From assembly GCF_035621475.1 (NCBI RefSeq), contig NZ_CP141799.1:590001-654000 (forward strand): a stretch of DNA of 64,000 bases. Reading direction: 5' to 3'. The notes under the pieces are model-generated. The model worked only from the letters and a program-made list of their open reading frames with translations, was not told the DNA's origin and did no database searches. Source of the stretch: Pseudomonas paeninsulae. Lineage in GTDB: Bacteria; Pseudomonadota; Gammaproteobacteria; Pseudomonadales; Pseudomonadaceae. A program made the translations under genes and the position numbers. Positions within the stretch are counted from its first letter, which is position 1. Each line of letters opens with the position of its first letter. Shown one piece after another: positions 55,952 through 64,000 of the stretch.

Positions 55952-56767
55952 CTAGCTCAGCAGGAAATTGCTCATGCCTGCTGGTACCGTGTCCATGCAC
56001 GGCACTTGCGCCTCGTCTTTCAGATTGACCCCGGACAGCTGACGCCGACAGGCCTCGCGCATCAGGTACAGCAGGCGATGGGCTGCCATGCCATAACTTT
56101 GGCCCTCCAGACGTACGTTGGAGATGCAGTTGCGGTAGGCATCGGTGAGGCCGACGCGCGGCGCATAGGTGAAATACAGGCCGAGGCTGTCCGGCGAACT
56201 GAGGCCCGGGCGTTCGCCGATCAGAATCACCACCATCTTCGCGTTGAGCAGCTCGGCGACTTCATCGGCCACTGCCACGCGTCCCTGGGCCACTAAGGCC
56301 ACCGGCGACAGCGACCAGCCTTCGGCGGTAGCCAGTTCTTCCATGCGGGCGAGAAATGGCAGCGCATGCCGATGCACGGCGAGCGCCGACAGGCCGTCCG
56401 CCACCACTACCGCCAGGTCCACGCCGCCGGGGTTGGCCTGGGCGTAGTCGTGTAAATGGCGGATCGATGCCTCATTCAGGCGGCGTCCCAGGTCGGGGCG
56501 CTGCAGGTAGCTATCGCGATCCGCCGCAGCACTGTGCAGCAGCACGCTGGCGCGGCCGCGGTCCGCCAGGCCGGCACTGAGGGCGGCATGGTCGAATGGC
56601 AGGTGCACCGCGTCACGCGCCTGGGCGTGGGCATACTGGAAGTCCAGCAGGGCCGTGGTGGGCAGGCTGGTGCCGGCGCGGCCGAGGGCGATGCGCGCCG
56701 GCGTCAGGCGGCGCAGCTCCTGCCAGGGATTTTCGGTGGTAGCGCAAACGGGCAGCTCTTGTTCCAT
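55952..56767 (-). CDS. eutC: Ethanolamine ammonia-lyase small subunit
   Basis: Beta subunit of the B12-dependent lyase that splits ethanolamine to acetaldehyde and ammonia, 271 residues. Seen: [20 protein letters not shown] near residue 27, [19 protein letters not shown] near residue 120, [20 protein letters not shown] near residue 180, and [19 protein letters not shown]. It lies 56 bp after eutB and is the last gene of the ethanolamine operon. Confidence 0.96.
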   Translation of the reverse strand: MEQELPVCATTENPWQELRRLTPARIALGRAGTSLPTTALLDFQYAHAQARDAVHLPFDHAALSAGLADRGRASVLLHSAAADRDSYLQRPDLGRRLNEASIRHLHDYAQANPGGVDLAVVVADGLSALAVHRHALPFLARMEELATAEGWSLSPVALVAQGRVAVADEVAELLNAKMVVILIGERPGLSSPDSLGLYFTYAPRVGLTDAYRNCISNVRLEGQSYGMAAHRLLYLMREACRRQLSGVNLKDEAQVPCMDTVPAGMSNFLLS

Positions 56768-56823
56768 GGTGATTCCTTGATCGCTGTTGTCGAGCTGGCC
56801 AGGCCCGCTTCTCCGGGGCGCTG

Positions 56824-58218
56824 TCAGCCCAGCTGGGCCAGGGCCTGGCGGAATGCCGGTGGTAGGTTGTCGCCGAAGCGCACGCGACCGTCAGCCTGGG
56901 TGAAGATGCCCATGCGCTGCAGCCAGGCTTCGAACTCCGGCGCCGGCTTCAGCCCCTGGCTCTGGCGCACGTAAAGGGCGTCGTGGAACGAGGTGGTCTG
57001 GTAGTTGAGCATGATGTCATCGGAACCGGGGATGCCCATGATGAAGTTGATCCCTGCCACGCCAAACAAGGTCAACAGCGTGTCCATGTCGTCCTGGTCG
57101 GCCTCGGCGTGGTTGGTGTAACAGACGTCGCAGCCCATCGGCAGACCGAGCAGCTTGCCGCAGAAGTGATCTTCCAGTCCGGCGCGGATGATCTGCTTGC
57201 CGTTGTACAGGTATTCCGGACCGATAAAACCGACCACGGTGTTGACCAGGAACGGTTTGAAATGGCGCGCCACCGCATAGGCGCGGGTTTCGCAGGTCTG
57301 CTGGTCGAGGCCGTGATGGGCGTTGGCCGACAGGGCACTGCCCTGGCCGGTTTCGAAGTACATCAGGTTGTTGCCGAGGGTGCCGCGCTTGAGCGACAGC
57401 CCGGCTTCGTAGCCTTCCTGGAGCACCTGCAGGTTGATGCCGAAGCTGGCGTTGGCCGCTTCGGTGCCGGCGATCGACTGGAACACCAGGTCCAGCGGCA
57501 CGCCGCGGTTTATCGCCTCGATCGAGCTGGTGACGTGGGTCAGCACGCAGGCCTGGGTGGGGATTTCATAGCGCTGGATGATGCCATCGAGCATGCGCAG
57601 CATCTCGCAGATACTCACGACGCTGTCGGTGGCCGGGTTGATGCCGATCATGGCGTCGCCGTTGCCGTACAGCAGGCCGTCGAGAATGCTCGCGGCGATA
57701 CCGGCCGGCTCATCGGTCGGGTGGTTGGGTTGCAGGCGGGTGGACATGCGTCCGCGCAGGCCGACGGTGTTGCGAAAGCGGGTGACCACGCGGATCTTCT
57801 GTGCCACCAGGATCAGGTCCTGCACGCGCATCAGTTTCGACACGGCGGCGGCCATTTCCGGGGTCAGGCCGGGGGCCAGGGCACGCAGCGAGGATTCATT
57901 GGCCTGGTCGCAGAGCAACCAGTCGCGCAGGCCGCCGACGGTCAGGTGGCTGACGGCGGCGAAGGCCGTGCGGTCGTGGCTGTCGATGATCAGTCGGGTG
58001 ACTTCATCCTCTTCATAGGGGATCAGCGCCTCGTCGAGGAAATGCGCGAGGGGAATGTCGGCCAGGGTCATCTGCGCGGCCACCCGCTCGCCATCGCTGG
58101 CGGCGGCGACGCCTGCCAGGTAGTCGCCGGAGCGCGCCGGACTGGCCTTGGCCATGACCTTCCTGAGGCTGTCGAAACGGAAAGTCTCCGCGCCGACGGA
58201 ATGGGAAAAACGTGCCAT
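56824..58218 (-). CDS. eutB: Ethanolamine ammonia-lyase large subunit
   Basis: Catalytic alpha subunit with the TIM barrel that binds ethanolamine and adenosylcobalamin, 464 residues from ATG 58218 ([15 protein letters not shown]). Seen: [20 protein letters not shown]? region near residue 150, [17 protein letters not shown] segment [57 protein letters not shown], and [20 protein letters not shown]. The enzyme needs cobalamin, which BtuB and BtuF encoded in this window could supply. Confidence 0.97.
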   Translation of the reverse strand: MARFSHSVGAETFRFDSLRKVMAKASPARSGDYLAGVAAASDGERVAAQMTLADIPLAHFLDEALIPYEEDEVTRLIIDSHDRTAFAAVSHLTVGGLRDWLLCDQANESSLRALAPGLTPEMAAAVSKLMRVQDLILVAQKIRVVTRFRNTVGLRGRMSTRLQPNHPTDEPAGIAASILDGLLYGNGDAMIGINPATDSVVSICEMLRMLDGIIQRYEIPTQACVLTHVTSSIEAINRGVPLDLVFQSIAGTEAANASFGINLQVLQEGYEAGLSLKRGTLGNNLMYFETGQGSALSANAHHGLDQQTCETRAYAVARHFKPFLVNTVVGFIGPEYLYNGKQIIRAGLEDHFCGKLLGLPMGCDVCYTNHAEADQDDMDTLLTLFGVAGINFIMGIPGSDDIMLNYQTTSFHDALYVRQSQGLKPAPEFEAWLQRMGIFTQADGRVRFGDNLPPAFRQALAQLG

Positions 58219-58245
58219 CTCAGTCTCCGTTGCAAATAGGCCGAT

Positions 58246-58274
58246 GCGCTGCCGGGCGTAGACGCCGGCAGCGC
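58246..58274 (-). other. Hairpin between eutH and eutB
   Basis: GCGCTGCCGG (58246-58255) pairs perfectly with CCGGCAGCGC (58265-58274). It has no T-run and lies in the 73-bp gap, so it more likely tunes relative expression or mRNA stability of eutH and eutBC than ends transcription. Confidence 0.5.
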
Positions 58275-58291
58275 ACATTAATGCGGCAGAT

Positions 58292-59572
58292 TCAGGCCGT
58301 TGCCTTGGCTCCGATCGGCAAGCCGTTGTCGGCCTTCGGCACATCCAGGTATTCATCTTCGGCAATGATCCCGGCGGCACGGTCCTGCGCCTCAAGTTGC
58401 AGGGCCTTCGGTACTGACAGCCAGTACGCGAGCCCGACGGCAATAAAGCCAGCACTTATCTTGCCAATCAGTACCGGCAGGATGATGGTCGGCTGGAAGT
58501 TGGCGGTGAACGATAAGTGATCGCCCAGCAGAAAGGCGGCGCAGACAGCAAAGGCGATGTTGATCACTTTGTCTTTTGGCGGCATAAACCGCACCAGGCG
58601 GAACATCGCGAGAATGTTGGCGATGGTCGCCAGCATGCCAGCGCTGCCAACCGCACTCAGGCCAACTTTAGAACCGAGGTTTTCCAGCGCTTGGCCGAAG
58701 TATTTGCGCAGCAGGTACACCATCGGGAACGCACCCGCCAGCATGATGCCGATGTAACCGGCAGTTTCCAGCGCGCGGGCCTGATCTTCGGCGTCGGCGA
58801 TGATCGGGTGGAAGCCCCAACCACCGAATACTAATGTAAAGACCCCGGTGAAGTACTCGACGATGGAGAACACCAGCACCAGTTTGATCGCCGCGTCCAT
58901 GGTCCGACCGAAGATGATGAAGCCCTTGATCATCATGTCCGGCAAGAAGCGCAGGCCGAGGGCCAGGGCCAGCACGAAGATCAGGATCGGCAGCAGGTTG
59001 GCGAAAATGCTGCCCAGGCCCAGTGCGAGTTGATACGTCGCCTCGCCGTTGGTGGCCACTAGATCACGCACCATCGGGTTGCCGAGCGCCAGAATCAGGC
59101 TGGCGATCAACACGCCTAGCGGGATGGTCAGGATGCCGGACATGACGCCCAGCGCCATGTATTTATGGTCGCGCTTGTCTAACATCGCCAGACCCATCGG
59201 GATCGAAAAGACGATGGTCGCGCCGCCCATGAACCCCGTGATCAGTGCCATTACCAGTGCTTCTTTGCTCGCGGCGAGTGCCGAGGCCAGCTGATAACCG
59301 CCCATGTCCGAAGCGATGATCATGGTTGCAGCCAGCGCAGGATCTGCGCCGAGCAAGGCGAAGAACGGGCCAAAGGCTTTTTCGATCACCACCGTCAGGT
59401 AGGGGATGGAGGCCATGATGCCCGCCGCCGGCACGAAGATATAACCGATGGCGTGGATGCCCTCCATGAATTCTTTACCAAGCCCTTCTTCGCTGTTGTA
59501 GATGGCAGCGAACGCGCCTAGTACGGCGCAGAGCATGATTAGATAAAGCACGTAATTGCCAATCTGGTCCAT
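58292..59572 (-). CDS. eutH: Ethanolamine transporter, EutH family
   Basis: Inner-membrane permease with about eleven helices, 426 residues. ATG 59572 (MDQIGNYVLYLIMLCAVLGA) is supported by an AGGA site and by the hydrophobic N-terminus; a longer extension is rejected. Seen: GAFAAIYNSEEGLGKEFMEG, AATMIIASDMGGYQLASALA and FLLGDHLSFTANFQPTIILP, all characteristic of EutH. In the P. aeruginosa cluster I recall an APC-type transporter (Eat) at this place, so this is a different solution for the same job. It lies between exaC and eutB on the same strand. Confidence 0.93.
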   Translation of the reverse strand: MDQIGNYVLYLIMLCAVLGAFAAIYNSEEGLGKEFMEGIHAIGYIFVPAAGIMASIPYLTVVIEKAFGPFFALLGADPALAATMIIASDMGGYQLASALAASKEALVMALITGFMGGATIVFSIPMGLAMLDKRDHKYMALGVMSGILTIPLGVLIASLILALGNPMVRDLVATNGEATYQLALGLGSIFANLLPILIFVLALALGLRFLPDMMIKGFIIFGRTMDAAIKLVLVFSIVEYFTGVFTLVFGGWGFHPIIADAEDQARALETAGYIGIMLAGAFPMVYLLRKYFGQALENLGSKVGLSAVGSAGMLATIANILAMFRLVRFMPPKDKVINIAFAVCAAFLLGDHLSFTANFQPTIILPVLIGKISAGFIAVGLAYWLSVPKALQLEAQDRAAGIIAEDEYLDVPKADNGLPIGAKATA

Positions 59573-59728
59573 GAATGTGTCCTGATCTATTGTTGTTTTA
59601 GTTTGAGGTTTCACGCCTCATGCATGACTGTCAGCGCGCGGTTATTTGACGGCGCTGCGACTAGCACAAGCCAATTCGGCAAGCATGATGGTGCCGAATT
59701 GGACGCAAGTAATGTCGGATTGAGCGCG

Positions 59729-59756
59729 CCTCCCGGCGACAGAAGTCGCCGGGAGG
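59729..59756 (-). other. Strong hairpin just after the exaC stop
   Basis: CCTCCCGGCGAC (59729-59740) and GTCGCCGGGAGG (59745-59756) form a perfect 12-bp stem with a 4-base loop. There is no T-run, so partial termination or transcript stabilisation upstream of eutH is likely. The remaining gap to eutH (59573-59728) shows no other clear site. Confidence 0.6.
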
Positions 59757-59761
59757 ATCGA

Positions 59762-61282
59762 TTAAAAGAAGCCCAGCGGGTTGATGTCGTAGCTGATCAG
59801 CAGGTTCTTGGTCTGCTGATAGTGGTCGAGCATCATCTTGTGGGTCTCGCGGCCGACGCCGGACTTCTTGTAGCCGCCAAACGCGGCGTGCGCCGGGTAC
59901 AGGTGGTAGCAGTTGGTCCATACGCGACCGGCCTTGATCGCCCGACCCATGCGGTAGGCGCGGTTGATATCGCGGGTCCACAGACCGGCGCCCAGGCCGA
60001 ACTCGGTGTCGTTGGCAATCGCCAGGGCTTCGGCTTCGTCCTTGAAGGTGGTGATGCCCACCACCGGGCCGAAGATCTCTTCCTGGAACACGCGCATCTT
60101 GTTGTTGCCCTTGAGCAGGGTCGGCTGAATGTAGTAACCGCTGGCCAGGTCGCCTTCCAGGCGTTCCGCCGCGCCGCCGGTGAGCAGCTCGGCGCCTTCC
60201 TGCTGGGCGATCTGCAGGTAGCTGAGGATCTTGTCGTACTGCTGCTCGGAGGCCTGGGCGCCGACCATGGTCTCGGTGTCCAGCGGGTCGCCCCGCTTGA
60301 TCAGCTTGATCTTCTTCATCACCTCGACCATGAAGGCGTCGTAGATCGACTCCTGCACCAACGCGCGGGATGGGCAGGTGCACACCTCGCCCTGGTTGAA
60401 GAACGCCAACACCAGACCTTCGGCGGCTTTTTCGATGAAGGCCGGCTCGGCATTCATGATGTCTTCGAAGAAGATGTTCGGCGACTTGCCGCCCAGCTCC
60501 ACGGTCGACGGAATGATGTTCTCGGCGGCGCACTTGAGAATGTGCGAACCGACCGGAGTGGAGCCGGTGAAGGCGATCTTGGCGATGCGCTTGCTGGTGG
60601 CCAGGGCCTCACCGGCTTCGCGGCCGAAGCCCTGGACCACGTTGAGCACGCCCGGCGGCAGCAGGTCGCCGATCAGCTCCATCAGCACGGTAATCGACAG
60701 CGGCGTCTGCTCGGCTGGCTTCAAGATCACGCAGTTGCCGGCGGCTAGGGCCGGAGCCAGTTTCCAGGCAGCCATCAGCAGCGGGAAGTTCCACGGGATG
60801 ATCTGCCCGACCACGCCCAGCGGCTCGTGGAAGTGATAGGCCGCGGTGTGCTCGTCGATCTCTGCGGCGCTGCCTTCCTGGGCGCGGATGCAGCCGGCGT
60901 AGTAACGGAAGTGGTCGGCGGCCAGCGGCACGTCGGCGTTGAGGGTTTCACGCACGGCCTTGCCGTTGTCCCAGGTTTCGGCCACGGCCAGCAGTTCGAG
61001 GTTGGCTTCGATGCGATCGGCGATTTTCAGCAGCACCAGCGAGCGGTTCTGCACCGAGGTCTTGCCCCAGGCATCGGCGGCGGCATGGGCGGCGTCCAGG
61101 GCCAGCTCGATGTCGGAGGCATCGGAACGGGGAAACTCACCGATCAGCGAGGCATCGACCGGGCTGGTGTTGCTGAAGTACACGCCATTGACCGGCGCGA
61201 CAAACTCGCCACCGATAAAGTTGCCGTAGCGCGGTTTGAGGTTGATAACAGCGCCTGGTGTTCCGGGTTTTGCGTAGATCAT
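59762..61282 (-). CDS. exaC: NAD-dependent acetaldehyde dehydrogenase (ExaC-type)
   Basis: 506-residue aldehyde dehydrogenase that would turn acetaldehyde from EutBC into acetate. Seen: [20 protein letters not shown] near residue 160, [20 protein letters not shown], catalytic Glu in [13 protein letters not shown], and the nucleophile region [16 protein letters not shown], where CTCPSR is the mark of the ExaC/AcoD branch. It ends YDINPLGFF. It is the first gene of the ethanolamine operon and sits behind a GG-N10-GC sigma-54 promoter. Confidence 0.95.
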   Translation of the reverse strand: MIYAKPGTPGAVINLKPRYGNFIGGEFVAPVNGVYFSNTSPVDASLIGEFPRSDASDIELALDAAHAAADAWGKTSVQNRSLVLLKIADRIEANLELLAVAETWDNGKAVRETLNADVPLAADHFRYYAGCIRAQEGSAAEIDEHTAAYHFHEPLGVVGQIIPWNFPLLMAAWKLAPALAAGNCVILKPAEQTPLSITVLMELIGDLLPPGVLNVVQGFGREAGEALATSKRIAKIAFTGSTPVGSHILKCAAENIIPSTVELGGKSPNIFFEDIMNAEPAFIEKAAEGLVLAFFNQGEVCTCPSRALVQESIYDAFMVEVMKKIKLIKRGDPLDTETMVGAQASEQQYDKILSYLQIAQQEGAELLTGGAAERLEGDLASGYYIQPTLLKGNNKMRVFQEEIFGPVVGITTFKDEAEALAIANDTEFGLGAGLWTRDINRAYRMGRAIKAGRVWTNCYHLYPAHAAFGGYKKSGVGRETHKMMLDHYQQTKNLLISYDINPLGFF

Positions 61283-61345
61283 GGTGGTGCTCCTGGCTCT
61301 TGTGCTTATTGGGGAGTGCAGCGCTGCTGCGCTTGCAAAGTCCTA

Positions 61346-61362
61346 GAGCAAGGGTCGGGCCA
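61346..61362 (-). promoter_or_regulatory. Sigma-54 (RpoN) promoter for the exaC-eutHBC operon
   Basis: On the minus strand TGGCCCGACCCTTGCTC carries GG and GC with exactly ten bases between them, the -24/-12 spacing of sigma-54 promoters (consensus TGGCAC-N5-TTGCA). It lies 64-80 bp before the exaC start and next to a sigma-54 activator gene. Confidence 0.75.
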
Positions 61363-61451
61363 GGCTGATGAAAGTATCGTGCTAGAGCGGTCGAGCCTGC
61401 AGCTGAAGGGTCTCATCCGAAAGTACTGTCGCGACTTCGGCACAGCCGGGG

Positions 61452-61466
61452 GTGACACTTTGTCAC
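61452..61466. promoter_or_regulatory. Candidate enhancer site for the sigma-54 activator
   Basis: GTGACACTTTGTCAC is a perfect 6-3-6 inverted repeat about 90 bp upstream of the sigma-54 promoter and about 140 bp before the divergent activator gene, a suitable position for an activator-binding site. The 320-bp gap holds no gene. Confidence 0.5.
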
Positions 61467-61602
61467 GCCGCCGGTACAGCCCGTGACTCGCCGGTCTGCG
61501 CGGCGTTGCAATAGCGCCTGAGCTGGTGGATGCTGCGCCGTTGCGGGTGTCTCGCCAGGGCACGGGTTGCCTACCGCCACCCCGTAGCGGAGGACAATAA
61601 AA

Positions 61603-63501
<1,899 letters not shown>

Positions 63502-63680
63502 GTCGTGACCTGGCCCGCTCCTGCAGGTGCGGGTGGCGGATCATCGCGACCTTTCTCGAGCGGATGCGGTTGAATCGTCGCGGCTGAGGTACCGGCCGTG
63601 CAAGAGGCTGCTGTGCTAACCTGCGGCGAGTTTTCCGGAGCCTTGTGTTCGTTCCGAGTAGCTCCAGGTGAGTGCTGGTT

Positions 63681-63726
63681 GTAGGCGCGGCGTCAGCCGC
63701 AAAATTCGCGGATAAATCCCTCCTAC
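63681..63726. repeat. REP-like inverted pair upstream of mpl
   Basis: GTAGGCGCGGCGTCAGCCGC (63681-63700) and GCGGATAAATCCCTCCTAC (63708-63726) share the GTAGG...GCGG ends of Pseudomonas REP units in opposite orientation. The 295-bp gap before mpl holds nothing else that I can support. Confidence 0.6.
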
Positions 63727-63796
63727 GGGCTCGCCATGCGCTTCTGCGATATGGCCTTTCTGACGGCCTTAATTCGTTGGTTTTTCGAGGTTATTC

Positions 63797-64000
63797 ATGC
63801 ATATCCATATTCTCGGTATCTGCGGCACTTTCATGGGCTCGCTGGCCGTGCTGGCCAAGGAGCTGGGGCACCGCGTCACCGGTTCCGACGCCAATGTCTA
63901 CCCGCCGATGAGCACCCAACTCGAAGCCCAGGGCATCGAGCTGACCCAGGGCTACGATCCCGCGCAACTCGATCCGGCGCCGGATCTGGTGGTAATCGGC
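63797..64000 (+). CDS. mpl: UDP-N-acetylmuramate:L-alanyl-gamma-D-glutamyl-meso-diaminopimelate ligase (partial, continues past right edge)
   Basis: Peptidoglycan-recycling ligase that reattaches the murein tripeptide to UDP-MurNAc in the cytoplasm. Only the first 68 codons are present: MHIHILGICGTFMGSLAVLA is the Rossmann-like N-terminus with the GICGTFMG loop that distinguishes Mpl from MurC (GIGGxGM), followed by GHRVTGSDANVYPPMSTQLE. The frame is open to the last base. Confidence 0.93.
   Translation, partial: MHIHILGICGTFMGSLAVLAKELGHRVTGSDANVYPPMSTQLEAQGIELTQGYDPAQLDPAPDLVVIG

Noticed and set aside
56983..58239. 418-codon plus-strand frame opposite eutB
   Set aside because: It is a shadow of the unmistakable eutB frame.
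59573..59728. A second sigma-54 promoter upstream of eutH
   Set aside because: GGCACCATCATGCTTGC has the wrong spacing for GG-N10-GC, so no separate promoter can be supported.

Overview
This is a GC-rich gammaproteobacterial chromosome segment. Gene content, codon use, REP-type repeats and gene order point to a Pseudomonas. From about 13.2 kb to the right edge the order follows the stretch I recall from P. aeruginosa between two epimerase-like genes next to oprG and mpl (roughly PA4069 to PA4020), with several insertions and replacements. I saw no tRNA or rRNA gene, CRISPR array, insertion sequence or prophage.

Layout. 1-4.3 kb: uvrA (cut by the left edge), a YajR-like MFS exporter and ssb. 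4.4-12.9 kb: a divergent LysR gene, then a catabolic and uptake cluster: a thiamine-diphosphate decarboxylase of the AruI (2-ketoarginine decarboxylase) type, an aldehyde dehydrogenase, and a complete polyamine-type ABC importer. The aldehyde dehydrogenase and the binding protein each carry a frameshift. 13.2-15.8 kb: two overlapping epimerase-fold genes and oprG. 15.9-21.3 kb: a six-gene TonB energy-transducing cluster of the TtpC/TonB2 type (DUF3450, TtpC, ExbB, ExbD, TonB, TPR) with a Fur-like site in a long leader. 21.5-24.8 kb: a four-gene zinc-related ABC cluster on the minus strand behind a Zur-like site. 24.8-27.4 kb: a thioredoxin-domain chaperone, a methyltransferase and a lipoprotein.

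27.5-37.7 kb: nrdR-ribD, then an FMN riboswitch followed by ribC-ribB(X)-ribH-nusB-thiL-pgpA, a periplasmic binding-like protein, an aspartic protease, stand-alone ribA and a BtuF-like cobalamin-binding protein. 37.8-40.1 kb: a BtuB-like receptor under a cobalamin riboswitch. 40.1-49.7 kb: dxs and ispA-xseB, separated by an island with an acyl-CoA ligase, a giant single-chain acyl-CoA carboxylase and a LysR regulator. 49.8-55.8 kb: a TauE/SafE permease, a radical SAM protein of lower GC, ppa, an MtfA-like peptidase, an unusual PP2C-like/kinase-like protein that appears catalytically dead in both halves, and a GNAT acetyltransferase. 55.9-63.5 kb: a B12-dependent ethanolamine module (exaC-eutH-eutB-eutC) facing its sigma-54 activator, with a GG-N10-GC promoter between them. 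The window ends in the first 68 codons of mpl.

The genes join up at several points. Cobalamin uptake (BtuB, BtuF) supplies the cofactor of EutBC. The TonB system could energise BtuB or metal receptors. The riboflavin genes have an intact RibA in trans to a RibB whose own RibA-like half lacks the zinc-binding cysteines. The strongest candidates for undescribed biology are the doubly degenerate phosphatase/kinase protein (53.7 kb), the small Cys-containing ORF beside the Fur-like site (16.1 kb), the leader ORF between the FMN riboswitch and ribC (29.6 kb), and the small gene coupled to the radical SAM enzyme (50.7 kb).
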